This document shows positions 1 to 10,546 of a DNA stretch of 64,000 bases, one piece after another. Position numbers and translations under genes: made by a program. The first letter of the stretch is position 1. Every line of letters starts with the position of its first letter. The notes under the pieces are model-generated. The model was not told the DNA's origin and made no database searches. It saw only the letters and a program-made list of their open reading frames with translations. This stretch comes from Ilex aquifolium (taxonomy: Eukaryota; Streptophyta; Magnoliopsida; Aquifoliales; Aquifoliaceae), in contig OX637399.1 in assembly GCA_951799425.1 (NCBI GenBank), forward strand, positions 15,492,501 to 15,556,500. The letters run 5' to 3'.

Positions 1-41
1 CTAATTCACCTAGATCAGTAGTAGACTCTTGTGAGGGTAGT

Positions 42-1424
42 ATGACAAATAATGAAAGAAATGGAGAAGTCCCTATGAGAGAGGAGGAGGTCCCTAACAT
101 CCGAACTTTGCGGGATTACTTAAATCCCACAAGAAATAGTGTCCCCTCTTGTTTTATTTTTCCTGAAAATGCTCCCCTCTTTACTGTAAAGCCGGGGACA
201 GTGCAGTTATTACCCGTGTTTCATGGATTGGATGCAGAAAATCCATATCTGCATATAAAAGATTTTGAGGAAGTGTGTGGAACATTCCAAGACAATTTTG
301 AATTGGCCAAAATGAAACTGTTTTCTTTTTCCTTGAGGGATAGAGCCAAACAATGGTTAAATTCTTTAAAGGCTTTTTCAATACCCAATTGGCAAGCATT
401 ACAAAATAAATTTTTTAGAAAGTTTTTTCCTTTACACCGCACAAATGCACTAAAAAGGCAAATCATGAATTTTGCGGTCAAAGAAGGAGAAACTTTTTAT
501 CAAAGTTGGGAGAGATTCAAAGATCTGCTCCAATCCTGCCCACATCATGCTTTTGAAAATTGGACTTTGGTAGGATTTTTCTACGACTCCTTACCCTCTA
601 GACTACGTCAGTTTGTCGAAATGATGGCCCCAGGAGAATTCATGGGAAAAAGTCCGAAGGAGGCATTCAATTTTTTCGACACCATATCTGACAGTTCTCA
701 GATGTGGGACTCAGCCTCCCCTACCACTGTAGAAACCAGACCATCTAATTCCCAAGGAGGAAAATATGTCTTGAGAGAGGATGATGACTTGAGAGCAAAA
801 ATGTCCACACTATCTCGAAAGCTTGAAGCTTTAGAGATGAAGAAATTCCATCAAGTTGATGTTAGCCCTTCCACCGAGCAAATGTGTGGAATTTGTGCGC
901 TAACAGGACACCTTACTGGGGAGTGTCCCACCATCCCAGCATTCAAAGAAGTCTTGTTGGAACAAACACATGCAGTTTCCAACTTCAACAAGCCCTACTC
1001 CTACCCATATTCTGAAACATACAATCTAGGGTGGCGAAACCACCCTAACTTCAGTTGGAAGAACACACAACCAATACCCATGAACCAACAACAAGGACCA
1101 TACCCACCACCTCAAGGACCTCCTGCATATCAACCATACCAACCACCACAAAAGAGGAACCTTGAGGACACACTGAATCAGTTCATGCAAAGCCAAATGA
1201 ATTATAACAATAATTCCACACAGGCTTTCACTGATTTCAAAACCCAGACCACTCAATCTTTTGAGGATCTTAAAAGCCACATCCAAAAGTTGACTCAATC
1301 CATGGTCACACACGAAAAGGGAAAGTTTCTTGCTCAACCAAAGCAACCACAAGGCCAATTCCATGTAGAGAACCCTTCAACAACAAGAAACACCCGAAAC
1401 CCAGATCTGCGCACATATGAGTAA
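42..1424 (+). CDS. Athila-type Ty3/gypsy gag (5' end outside window)
   Basis: Capsid/nucleocapsid protein of an Athila-lineage retrotransposon, which packages element RNA in cytoplasmic particles. Residues 88-195 match the retrotransposon gag fold (AKQWL, FFRKFFP, YQSWERFKDLL, CPHH, FFYDSL, RQFVEMM). A zinc knuckle CX2CX4HX4C lies at C282, C285, H290, C295. A Pro/Gln-rich tail follows, then the NLEDTLNQFMQSQ helix also seen in the Athila gag at 62-64 kb. The frame is open upstream of the ATG at 42 to the window edge, so 42 is probably not the true start: the relative has about 80 more N-terminal residues. Odd: no pol follows. The frame ends soon after EKGKF, where the relative continues into protease. 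The domain is clear; whether it is still expressed is unknown. Confidence 0.85.
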   Translation: MTNNERNGEVPMREEEVPNIRTLRDYLNPTRNSVPSCFIFPENAPLFTVKPGTVQLLPVFHGLDAENPYLHIKDFEEVCGTFQDNFELAKMKLFSFSLRDRAKQWLNSLKAFSIPNWQALQNKFFRKFFPLHRTNALKRQIMNFAVKEGETFYQSWERFKDLLQSCPHHAFENWTLVGFFYDSLPSRLRQFVEMMAPGEFMGKSPKEAFNFFDTISDSSQMWDSASPTTVETRPSNSQGGKYVLREDDDLRAKMSTLSRKLEALEMKKFHQVDVSPSTEQMCGICALTGHLTGECPTIPAFKEVLLEQTHAVSNFNKPYSYPYSETYNLGWRNHPNFSWKNTQPIPMNQQQGPYPPPQGPPAYQPYQPPQKRNLEDTLNQFMQSQMNYNNNSTQAFTDFKTQTTQSFEDLKSHIQKLTQSMVTHEKGKFLAQPKQPQGQFHVENPSTTRNTRNPDLRTYE

Positions 1425-1514
1425 TTTTTGTGTTTTTGTTTGTAGGTCTCAGCGGTGAACAGATCTCTACCATTCAACCTCGTCTCCACACTCCATGAAC
1501 CGGTAAATTCGAAA

Positions 1515-1549
1515 CATTGGGGACAATGTTCAGTTTAGGTTGGGGGGTA
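1515..1549 (+). promoter_or_regulatory. Polypurine-tract-like motif after gag
   Basis: A 'ggacaatg' box is followed by AGGTTGGGGGG. The same pair recurs after Athila coding regions at 14198-14233, 44203-44240 and (minus) 58069-58104. It looks like a plus-strand priming tract, either internal or next to an LTR starting at TG 1550. Only resemblance supports it. Confidence 0.5.
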
Positions 1550-1734
1550 TGATCAGTTCATCAGTTCTTTTTCGTTCATAATTTTCGTAAATTTTTAAAT
1601 TTTTATTGTCGCTGTTAATCATGTTTGAACATTGATTGTATAAATTGATGATTATGCTTATGAATCAGCTTCAATCGTCTTTGTGACTGGCAGACGTTAA
1701 AGAACCAGATAGTGAGTCTTAAAATTTAGCAATC

Positions 1735-2175
1735 ATGGATGTAAATCTTTTTTGGTTTAGCCTAGGAGTTCTACGTACTTTTCCATCTGATGTACATATT
1801 ATGATCATGAGAAAAGCAAGATTAGTAAGGAAGGCTGAAATCAAAGAAAAACAAACGAAATCCCTCTATGGCAGAAGCAGCTTTGCCAAACGCCGTCGTG
1901 AAAAAAGGCTTGGTGCCTGTAAACAGTGTGGCAGATTCTTTCACGAAAAAAGGTACAACCAGTGTTCTGAACCAATTTCCGGTCGCGCACTTGATCGATT
2001 AGACTGGATAGTGAATGGGCTGAGTAAGGATTACCCTGATACGCCATGCTATTCCGGTACTATGCTTAACCGATTTGTGAGAGAGGAAGTTGGGAGAGTT
2101 ACTGGTTGTCCATTTTGGTTGAGGAAGCAACCCTCCAATTCTTGGTTGAGGAAGCCACCCTCCAAATGTGACTAG
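1735..2175 (+). CDS. Unrecognised small basic Cys-motif ORF of the Athila 3' region
   Basis: A 146-residue ORF that I cannot assign. Residues 25-60 are strongly basic (RKARLVRKAEIKEK, then FAKRRREKRLG). A CX2CX9C cluster follows (CKQCGRFFHEKRYNQC), then a conserved-looking stretch with ALDRLDWI and SKDYPDTPCYSG. A decayed relative lies at 14298-14696, at the same place relative to the polypurine motif, and keeps FAKRR-like, LDRLDWI-like and SKDYP-like residues. So this is a recurrent part of the element, not a chance frame. It sits downstream of the PPT-like motif and upstream of the LTR end at 3180, so it is either a 3' accessory ORF or lies inside the LTR. A nucleic-acid-binding role would be a guess. 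The first M may be upstream of the real start; M22 or M24 are alternatives. Confidence 0.5.
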   Translation: MDVNLFWFSLGVLRTFPSDVHIMIMRKARLVRKAEIKEKQTKSLYGRSSFAKRRREKRLGACKQCGRFFHEKRYNQCSEPISGRALDRLDWIVNGLSKDYPDTPCYSGTMLNRFVREEVGRVTGCPFWLRKQPSNSWLRKPPSKCD

Positions 2176-3090
2176 CTTTCTTCTACTTTTATTGTTCATA
2201 CATTTCACTTCCATTGCTTGCGCTTCTTTCTTTCTTAGAAGAGTGAAACTCTTCCACTTTTCTAGAGCTTTACCAAAGCCGTGAAGGGTAGAATGTGATT
2301 CACCCATTCTTTGTTAAAGATTGGCTACACATTTGTTGTTACTTTATCTTATAAGTTCTCTACTTGGAGGGATGAGCATCACTCACTTTTCTAGCTTTAC
2401 CCAAGCCATGAAGAGTGAGTAGTTTCTCATTCACTCTTTAGTAAGAGGAGAAGGGCATGTATAAGTTATCCGGGAATCATATTTGTGCAATGTTTCTATG
2501 CTTAACGCTTATTTCTTCTTGTTATTGGATGATTGATTGAATCTAGCAAAGCTAGGGTACTTTGTATAATTGTGGGTTCTTTCTATGACACGGATGACTC
2601 TTGCATAGAAAGACTCATCAGTTCAAGGCAAGTACCCCGGCTAGATCCTCATGACTACCCCTCAATCTTCCCCCTTATTGTACTTCATTTAAAGAATGAA
2701 ATATTAATATCATGATTGGATGTCTTGTAGAAACACTTGCTTGTTTGTAGACGGGTTAAGTCTCGGCACAGGCAATTCTTGTAAACTTCTAGAAAGACAT
2801 CGGAATCATGTTCTTAATTCTCACAATCCATCTTTATCTTCCGATTAACTTGCTGTTGACACGGGAGTTAATTGAGTTATCAAGTACAATTACGACAAAC
2901 CGGATAACTAGCTACATGTCCAAATCCTTGCACTAAAGAGTGACTTTTTTTTATTAGCACCTATTTTGTTAAGAAAATCTTCCTGGAAAGAATCTTATAT
3001 TCTGTCCAGAAAAACTCATATCTCACAGCAAATCTCAAAGGTTACAATCAATAGGTCTCTACCACTGCTCACCTCAAAAATATCAACAAA
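2176..3090. other. Noncoding Athila 3'-region/LTR sequence with imperfect direct repeat
   Basis: No gene is visible. Two related segments (about 2235-2330 and 2375-2455), both built around 'acttttctag..ctttacc.aagcc.tgaag', repeat at roughly 145-bp spacing. The rest resembles plant LTR sequence. The left boundary of any LTR here is uncertain: TG at 1550 directly after the polypurine motif, or further right. Confidence 0.4.
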
Positions 3091-3180
3091 AGTTCCATGT
3101 GGATTCGACTCCGGACTCAAACCTGATTATTACTACAGCTTGACCGCCTGCACTTGGGTGTACACATTTCGGATCAAGCA
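3091..3180 (+). repeat. Athila-type LTR 3' end
   Basis: The segment has the look of an Athila LTR terminus: a 'ccatgtggattcgactcc' box, a 'gcctgcacttgggtg' box, and the ending 'gatcaagca' at 3180. The LTR at 40750-42900 also ends in 'gatcaagca'. No primer-binding site follows. Pol linker coding starts at once, so the sequence between LTR and pol (PBS and gag) has been lost. Confidence 0.45.
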
Positions 3181-4302
3181 TCAAATCCCTGTAAATGAAC
3201 CAATTGAGCTTGAACGTTTGATTGAAAAGGAAAAAGAGTTGCCAAATGAAAAAGAAAAATTAAGTCCTATTCTCTTATCTTTTCCTCAAATATTCAAGAA
3301 ACCTCAACCATTGAACAAGCATGTTGAAATCTTTGAGTTGTTTAAACAAGTAAGGATTAACATCCCCATGTTGGATGCAGTCAAGCAAGTCCCATCTTAT
3401 GCCAAGCTATTGAAAGACCTCTACACACTTAAGTGAAGGATCAATGTACATAAAATAGCATTTTTGACTGAACAGGCTAGTGCTATCATTCAACACAAGA
3501 CTCCTCTCAAGTACAAAGATCCTGGGAGTCCTATAGTTTCATGCATAATCGGGAACTTAGGATTGAGCAAGCCCTGCTTGATCTTAGAGCCAATGTTAAT
3601 TTGCTTCCATATTCTGTCTATGAGCAGTTAGGATTGGGTGAATTAAAACCCACAAATGTCACATTGCAGTTGGCAGATCGTTCTATGAAAATTTCACATG
3701 GAGTTGTTGAAGATGTACTTGTTCAAGTCGATAAGTTTTATTTTCCAGTGGATTTTATTGTCTTGGATACACAACCAATCTTACATGTCTCTATACAAAT
3801 TTATGTTATCTTAGGGCGACCATTCCTAGCTACATCAAATGCATTGATCAATTGTAGGAATGAAATCATGAAATTTTAATTTGAAAATATGAGATTGGAA
3901 TTGAATGTGTTTGATATTGCTAAGCAACCCAGAGAGGAAGAAGAATTGCATGAAGTAAATTGCATTGAGTCATTAACTCAAAATTTGTTTGAAAGTGCCT
4001 GCACAAAGAAAGAGTCACAAGCATTGGAGTCTGTAAATAATGTTGAGTCTGTAGATATATCTATAATTGAAACATGGGTTCCAAAATTTGAAGAGTTATT
4101 GCTTTCTGGAAATATGTCTGTTGAATCCAGTGTCGTAGCCCCTAAATCAGAGTTGAAACCTCTTTCGACTAACTTAAAATGTGGCTTCTTGGGAATGGAT
4201 GAAACTTATCCAGTGATAATATCTTCAAAATTGTCAGAAGTCCAAGAAAAGCAATTAATCAGGGTTATAAAAAATTATCAAGTGCAATCGGTTGTACGAT
4301 AA
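3181..4302 (+). pseudogene. Athila pol: gag-pol linker and protease, broken
   Basis: Linker and aspartic protease part of an Athila polyprotein. FKQVRINIPMLDAVKQVPSYAK (3334-3400) matches the linker of the copy at 62 kb. A stop at 3434-3436 breaks the frame, which continues as RINVHKIAFLTEQ. The protease reads ALLDLRANVNLLPYS where the 61-kb copy has ALLDLGASVNLLPYS, so the active-site D-(S/T/L)-G triad has lost its Gly. The flap-side ILGRPFLATSNALINCRN is kept. A further stop follows at 3877. The last part (3889-4302) is the acidic linker ending before RT. Both active-site changes are G-to-A. Not functional. Confidence 0.8.
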
Positions 4303-5337
4303 CAGATATAAAGGGAATAAGTCATCTTCTATGTACTCATTGTATATACTTGCAAGAAGGCTCTAAACCATCCTGATAGCTGCAAAGAAGGTTAAATCCA
4401 CATTTGAAGGAAATAGTCCGGGCTGAAGTACTTAAACTATTAGACGTTGATATTATATATCCTATATCTGATACTAAATGGGTTAGCCCTACACAGGTAG
4501 TACCTAAAAAGTCTGGTGTTATGGTAGTGAGAAACCAAGTCTAATAAGTTAGTCCCTATGCGTACAGTCACTGTTGGCGTATGTGTATTGACTATTGAAA
4601 ATTGAATTCTCTCACTAGAAAAGATCATTTTTTCCTACCATTCTTGGACCAAGTTTTGGAACGAATAGCTAGACATGCATATTATTATTTTTTGGATGGA
4701 TATTCTGGCTATAATCAGATCGAAATAGCAATTGCTTATAAAAGAATGTCATTTGGATTGTGTAATGCTTCGATCACTTTTCAGAGTTGTATGTTGAGCA
4801 CTTTTAGTGATATGGTGGAGTGGTTTTTAGAAGTCTTTATAGATGAATTTTCTGTATATGGTGATTCATTTGAATTATGTTTAGAAAATCTTGAAAAAGT
4901 CCTTACTCGATGTGAGGAAACAAATCTTGTTTTGAATTGGAAAAAGTGTCATTTCATGGCACACAGGGCATTGTTCTAGGACATGTAGTTTCTGCCGAGG
5001 GAATTGAAGTTGTCAAGTCAAACATTGATTTAATAGTCAATCTCCCTCCACCTAAGACTGTAAAAATGTTTGATCCTTTCTAGGTCATCCATGATTCTAT
5101 AAAAGATTCATTAATGATTTTAGTTTGATATCTAGACCTATGTGTAATCGTTTATGTCAGGATGTATAATTTGATTGAAATAATACATGTCAATCAACAT
5201 TTGATAAACTTAAAAGCATACTTTTTTCTACACCATTTATGCAACCTCTTGATTGGTCTTTACCTTTTGAATTAATGTTTAAGGTAGTGATTATGTAGTA
5301 GGAGCTATTTTAGGTCAGAGGAAAGATAAAAGACTAT
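4303..5337 (+). pseudogene. Athila pol: reverse transcriptase, heavily decayed
   Basis: RT remnant in several frames. RRLNP, EVLKLLDVDIIYPISDTKWVSPTQVVPKKSGV is readable at 4390-4525; LTRKDHFFLPFLDQVLERIA with YYYFLDGYSGYNQIEIA at 4608-4725; MSFGLCNA at 4747-4770. About 15 residues between the YSGYNQIEIA box and FGLCNA are deleted relative to the 60-kb copy. The catalytic F-M-D-D motif reads FIDE (4838-4850), so the second Asp is lost. Downstream to 5337 only scattered thumb-region matches remain. Confidence 0.75.
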
Positions 5338-6260
5338 GTGATTTACTATGCAAGAAAAACTCTTAATGGTGAACAGACGAATTATTCTACCACAGAAAAA
5401 GAATTGTTTGCTGTAGTATTTTCTTTAGATAAATTTCAACCATATTTAGTTAGATCCTCAATTGTTGTGTTTACTGATCATGCAGTCCTGAAATATTTTC
5501 TTACCAAGAAGGATGCAAAGTCACGTCTCCTATGATAGATACTATTGCTTCAAGAATTTGATCTTATCATCAAAGACAAGAAATGAGTTGAAAACGTCGT
5601 AGCTGATAATTTATCAGGGCTAAATTATGATACAAAAGAAGAGTCGATACCGATCAAAGAAAATTTTCTGGATGAACAGTTATTTGCAGTAACAGAAGTA
5701 CTATTGTATGCAGATATAGCCAATTATTTAGCCACATGTACTATTCCTTTTAATTATACCTGGACCGACAAGAGGAAATTTTTAAGAGAGGTATGCAATT
5801 TTTTTTTGGAAGATTCCTATGTGTTCAAATACTGTTAGGATCAGAAAATAAGGCATTGTGTACCCAATCATGAAATATGTTAGGTCATTTCATTTTGCCA
5901 TTCTAAAGCTTATGGAAGACATTTTTCTTCAAAGAAACCGCTACTAAAATTTTGCAGTATGAATGAATTTTATTAGCCCACTCTTTTCAAGGATGTACAT
6001 GTTTTTTGTCTAAATTGTGATAGATGTCAAAGAATGGGAAATATTTCAAAAAAAAACATGATGCATTTGAACCCTATTTTGATTATTAAAATTTTTGATT
6101 GTTGGACCATTGATTTTATGGAACCATTTCCCCCATCCTTTGGACATTTGTATATTTTGGTTGCTGTTGATTATGTTTCCAAATTTATAGCAAAAATTCC
6201 TTGTCGAAACAATGATCACCGCAGAGTGATCAGATTTTTAAAAGAAAATATTTTTTCTTG
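5338..6260 (+). pseudogene. Athila pol: RNase H and N-terminal integrase, truncated
   Basis: RNase H is recognisable by IYYARKTLNGEQTNYSTTEKELFAVVF and VVFTDHAVLKYFL (5338-5535), followed after two stops by the QEFDLIIKDKK...VENVVADNLS tail. The integrase zinc-binding part (5830-6035) and the start of the catalytic core (CWTIDFMEPFP, holding the first catalytic Asp, then LVAVDYVSKF) run to FLKENIFS. Coding then stops at the junction with element A at 6261-6267. Several in-frame stops. The rest of this integrase resumes at 13635 with about 130 residues missing, including the second Asp and the Glu of the DDE triad. Confidence 0.8.
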
Positions 6261-6266
6261 ATTCGA

Positions 6267-7090
6267 AAACAGCCCCTAATTAGTGCACAAAACAGTCCAT
6301 AACAGTCCATAATTTCAGCCCCTAAACCGGCCCTAAAACAACCCCAAAGGAGAGGAAGAAAACCAAAGTAGGAAGAACCCTACCTCTTGTAGCGTGTAGG
6401 AAGTAGTAGAACTTCCAAGAACAACAACCAAAGTCCAAGAACCTTTGATTTCTCCAAAGTCCCCTCTTGGATCTTCGGTGAAATTCACTTTTCTTGGTAC
6501 GTACGCGTAGCCCTCGTCGAGGAGATGAACTTTGACTCTTGGCTCGACGAATTCCGACCGACGGAACTCCAGGAATCTTGGATTGAAACTTGAAGAACTT
6601 ACTTGTTTTCTCTCTTTTCACTCTCTTCTCTCTATGGCCGGCCAAGGGGTTGAATAATGAAGATATTTTGCTAAACAATCTGATTTAAGTCACTATTTAT
6701 ATTTTTAAATGTGCGGTCCACATCGCACCGCTCGTTTACTACTTTCGGGTCCGTTTTTCGCCCCGAAACGATTTATTTCGTACCAGTTTAAGTTCAAATT
6801 AATTTTATTTGAAATTTTGTTTAATTATACATAAATTTTATAAAATTTATATTTGAGGACCTTTGTGAGGTCATTCGCCACCCAGTTGCCTTGAACGACG
6901 TGTAAAAATCAGACTATCTCGGAATTCGACGAAATTTGACAGGGTGACTAGATTTTGCGATACGAATCCAATGGCGAACTCCGTTTCCCCATCCGAGCTC
7001 TAGAACATGAGCATTTTAAATACGCATAAGGGTGCCAAATTACCATTTTGCCCTTTTTCGGAAAAAGTTCAAATTTGCCCGAATTTTACA
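6267..7090 (-). repeat. Element A left LTR (3' LTR), truncated
   Basis: Matches 12811-13634, the last 824 bp (in + orientation) of the full right LTR, and ends in ...TTTTACA at 7090. The outer 1.9 kb is missing. The 118-codon open frame at 6322-6678 (minus) is LTR sequence, not a gene. A possible TATA box lies on the minus strand near 6692-6700. Confidence 0.85.
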
Positions 7091-7104
7091 TTCTTCCCCC
7101 CTTA
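7091..7104 (-). promoter_or_regulatory. Element A polypurine tract
   Basis: On the minus strand AAGGGGGGAAGAA abuts the LTR. The same tract sits next to the 3' LTRs of C (26340-26352) and B (52742-52755). It primes plus-strand synthesis. Confidence 0.8.
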
Positions 7105-7179
7105 AAAGAATTTCGTCCCCGAAATTCACACACACATACACACGTAACCGCATGCATATGCTACAATCATGTAATAGTA

Positions 7180-9125
7180 AATGACTATAAAAATGTACCT
7201 CCATCCTCAAACAAGAAAAGATAATTGGCACGTACGGTGTCCTCGCGCTCTCATGTCGCCTCTTCCACTCTCCGGTGCTGCCGCAGCACCTTCACTAGCC
7301 TCACGGTCTTGCCTCGCAAAATCTGATCCCGACTATCCATGATACGCACCGGTCCCTCCTCGAAGGTCTCATCCGCATCAACAATAAGCTCGCCCCAATC
7401 CACCACATGAGTCAGATCTGGGGTGTATTTCCGGAGCATAGAGACATGGAATACCGCATGAACACCAGATAGGTTTTGGCGGTAACGCCAACCGGTAAGC
7501 AACTGTACCTACCCTCTCGAGTACTTCGAAGGGCCCGATATACCTCGGCGATAGCTTTCCCCGCTTGCCGAACCTGACCACTCCTCTTTTAGGCATTACC
7601 AACAAGAAGACATGATCTCCCACCTCAAACTCTAGAGGTCGTCGCCGTCTATCCGCGTAGCTCTTCTGTCTGCTCTGAGCCGTGAGAAGACGCTTCCGTA
7701 TCAAGCCCACCTTCTCTGAGGTGTCTCTAACCAAGTCCGGACCGGTAGAAGGTCTCTCTCCAACCTCCGTCCAACAAACCGGAGATCGACATGGCCTCCC
7801 ATATAGTGCCTCATAGGGTGCCATCTGTATGCTCGCCTGATAACTATTGTTATAGGCGAACTCCACTAAGGGTAACACATGCCCGTAGCATGTCCTCTAT
7901 CGTATGGATAGTCCTCTCTGACTGACCATCCGTCTGGGGGATGAAAAACAGTGCTCATCATCAACTGTGTTCCCATAGCTCGCTGGAAACTTTCCCAAAA
8001 TTGAGCCGTAAACCTGGGATCCCGATCTGATACAATAGATACGGGAACCCCGTGCAACCGGACAATCTCCCGTATATACAACCTGCAGAATTCCTCCGGT
8101 GTGAAGGTCATCCGCACAGCCAAAAAGTGTGCCGACTTGGTAAGCCAGTCCACTATCATCCACACCGTATCATGCCCTCGCGATGTTCGTGGCAAGTGAG
8201 TCACAAAATCCATCGTGACACGCTCTCACTTCCACTCAGCTACCTCCAAAGGCTGGAGTAATCCCGCTGGTCTCTGGTGTTCAGCCTTCACTTGCTGACA
8301 CGTGAGACATCGGCTAACAAAATCGCCAACGTGTTTCTTCATCCCACTCCAATAATACTGGCGACGAAGATCATGGTACATCTTCGTGCCACCTTGGTGT
8401 ATAGAGAAACGGGAACAATGGAACTCCCTAAGGATTTCCTCTCTCAGATCCATCAACTGGGGAACCACAATCCTTCCACTAAACCGAAGACTACCATCCG
8501 TGTGAATGGCCTAGCCCTCGTCACCTGTACCCGACCGTACTCGGTCCTTAATGGACACTATCTCTGGGTCTTGCCCCTGAGACTCAATCACTATGCTCAG
8601 TAGGGAAGGCGTGGCTACCAATCTCCCCAAAGTACCCTGAGCCTGACTCATATAGTGTAGCCCGAACTGTCCCACAGTCTCGAGCATCTTCCACTCCCAG
8701 GAAGCCATACTAAACAAGACTCCCCGTGACTTCAGGCTAAGTGCATCAGCCACCACATTTGCCTTACCTGGATGGTAATGCAAAGTGAAGTCATAGTCCT
8801 CCAGATGCTGCATCCACCTGCTTTGCCTCATGTAGAGGTCCCGCTGTGTAAAGATGTACTTCAGACTCTTGTGGTTCGAAAACACTTCAAATTGCTCACC
8901 ATACAGATAGTGGCGCCAAGCCTTCAAGGCAAAGACAATGGCCACCAACTTTATGTCATGTGTAGATTAATTCTGCTCATGGTTCTTTAACTACCGAGAA
9001 CCATGAGTTACTACCCTTTCGGACTGCATCAAAACACACTCCAGTCATTCCTTCGAGGCATCACAATACACTGTGTACCTATGTCCCTTTTATGGAACCA
9101 TCAGAATAGGAACGGAGTAAACCTA
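7180..9125 (-). pseudogene. Element A pol: RNase H, integrase and chromodomain remnants
   Basis: Read 9125 to 7180 on the minus strand. RNase H (Tekay-type [33 protein letters not shown] with the DHKS Asp changed to Asn, VVADALS); integrase zinc domain (EFHCSRF, then CLTCQQVKAEH); core [15 protein letters not shown] and [15 protein letters not shown]; then a frameshift exactly at the DGQSERT box (7930-7960) that removes the catalytic Glu. The C-terminal part ([56 protein letters not shown], a frameshift, [11 protein letters not shown]) and the chromodomain (GPVRIMDSRDQILRGK, LVKVLRQHRRVEEAT) follow. A stop replaces the Trp after EEAT. Compare the intact protein of C. Confidence 0.85.
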
Positions 9126-9700
9126 CTCTATAAATTTGGCAATTAGTACCGAAACGCCTCAAGGTGAAGCATTCGATCTGAGGAACCCTTGTCCAATAAT
9201 TCTTGCAATTGGACCTTGAGTTCTTGTACCTCAGCAGACGCCATTCTATGCGGAGTCATAGAAATAGGCAAGGTACCGGGGTGTAACTCAATGGTGAAGT
9301 CTACATCCCTATGTGGAGGTAATCCTGATAGTTCGTCCAGAAAAACGTCTTCATACTCACAAACAACCCGAGGTAGACCCAATTCCTGTCTCGCCTCATC
9401 CTCTAGGGTAAGGCTCGCCAACCAACCCATCAACTGCCCGTGCCATCTACAGTCGTACACGGCTTGAGGTAAAGCATCATGCTTTTCCCCTTGGAACTTA
9501 AAACAAACCCCCTCTGGTGTGTAGGCAGTGACCCTCTTCCGATTACAATCAATGACGACTCGGTGTGTCGCCAACTAGTCCATCACCAGGATTACATCGA
9601 ACTCCCACATGTCCATGATCCTAAGGTCCACGGTGAGTAGAATCCCCGAGATCTCTAACTCACAACCCCGACATATCCGATCAAAACATACCCTAGCCCA
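9126..9700 (-). pseudogene. Element A pol: protease-RT linker; RT missing
   Basis: [20 protein letters not shown] to [11 protein letters not shown] matches residues 497-621 of C's polyprotein. There the frame leaves the family sequence. Where C has about 255 residues of RT palm, fingers and thumb, A has about 70-80 bp (ending GSSDRMLHLEAFRY) that lead straight into the connection before RNase H. The retropepsin DSGAS part is not readable. B has the same join (see findings). Confidence 0.75.
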
Positions 9701-9829
9701 TAGGGTTGAATTTACCCATAAGAACTCTTATAGATTTGCGATATTTAAAACTACATCATGCACAAGAACATGAAGATAATGGTACATGACATGTTCACAT
9801 CAAATAACATGTATACCATAAACAGGGAA
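9701..9829. other. Element A internal sequence without recognisable coding
   Basis: AT-rich stretch between protease and gag remnants; probably rearranged or inserted sequence. Nothing recognised. Confidence 0.4.
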
Positions 9830-10546
9830 TTAAGAAATGTACCCTGAAACTGGTACTAGCTCCCCTGGCCCAAGGTAGGATAAGGAGGAACATGGTAAGT
9901 CTGTGGCTGTCCCACCGATGTCTGGAATTGAGATGCCCCATAGCTCTAGGGTCTCTGCCTCTGAGGACAATCCCGCCTCATATGACCCGATTGCTGACAA
10001 TGGTAACAAGTCCTTTGACCTGTCTGATAGGAAGGCTTCTGTTTTCTCCTGCCCTGGGAGAATTGACCATGGCCTTGGCCCACATCCTGGCTCATCCGGC
10101 CTACTTGCGGAGTCTCCGCACATGAAGTACTAGCGGCTTGGATAGCACCCTGTAGCTGGAACAGATTTCCCTGGTTCGTAGTGGGACAGAGGAACAACGT
10201 GTGCTTGTACGAGTCCTACTGACGACTGGGATTGAGACGTCTCGGAACTCCGTGAGGTTTGCCTCAAGGGACAATTCTTCCTCACATGGCCCGGCTGTAG
10301 ACAGTAGAAACATGTCTTCTGGCCTGCCTGGTAAGTTGTCCTCTGCTTTTTCCCTGAGCGTTGGTGGCTCACGGAACTTAAACTCCTTCGGATAGCTTGA
10401 GCCCCTTGGCTCATATTGGCGCTTGCCTATGCTAGGTTAGCAGCCATCGTATCCATAGCCTCTATAACGGCTTGTTGGTCAACAATCGGTGGTGGTTGGT
10501 TATTGTTCCGTCCACCATCGCCGCGTCCCCTTCCTCTATATGCCAT
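9830..10546 (-). pseudogene. Element A gag: capsid deleted, zinc knuckle duplicated
   Basis: Starts at ATG 10546 with [20 protein letters not shown], matching the start of C's gag. After about 50 residues, with one stop, it jumps to the nucleocapsid region: the capsid domain (C residues 50-240) is gone. Two CX2CX4HX4C knuckles are present, CFYCLQPGHVRKNC at 10312-10271 and CYHCQQSGHMRRDC at 10008-9967, about 304 bp apart, each preceded by a similar K(K)Q(R/K)..YQ(A/T)GQ(K/R)TC context. C has one. Tandem duplication of the nucleocapsid segment is the simplest reading. The region is frame-broken. Confidence 0.7.

Noticed and set aside
6267..7090. Calling 6267-7090 a solo LTR
   Set aside because: It abuts the PPT and pol of A and lacks its outer end; it is a truncated 3' LTR.
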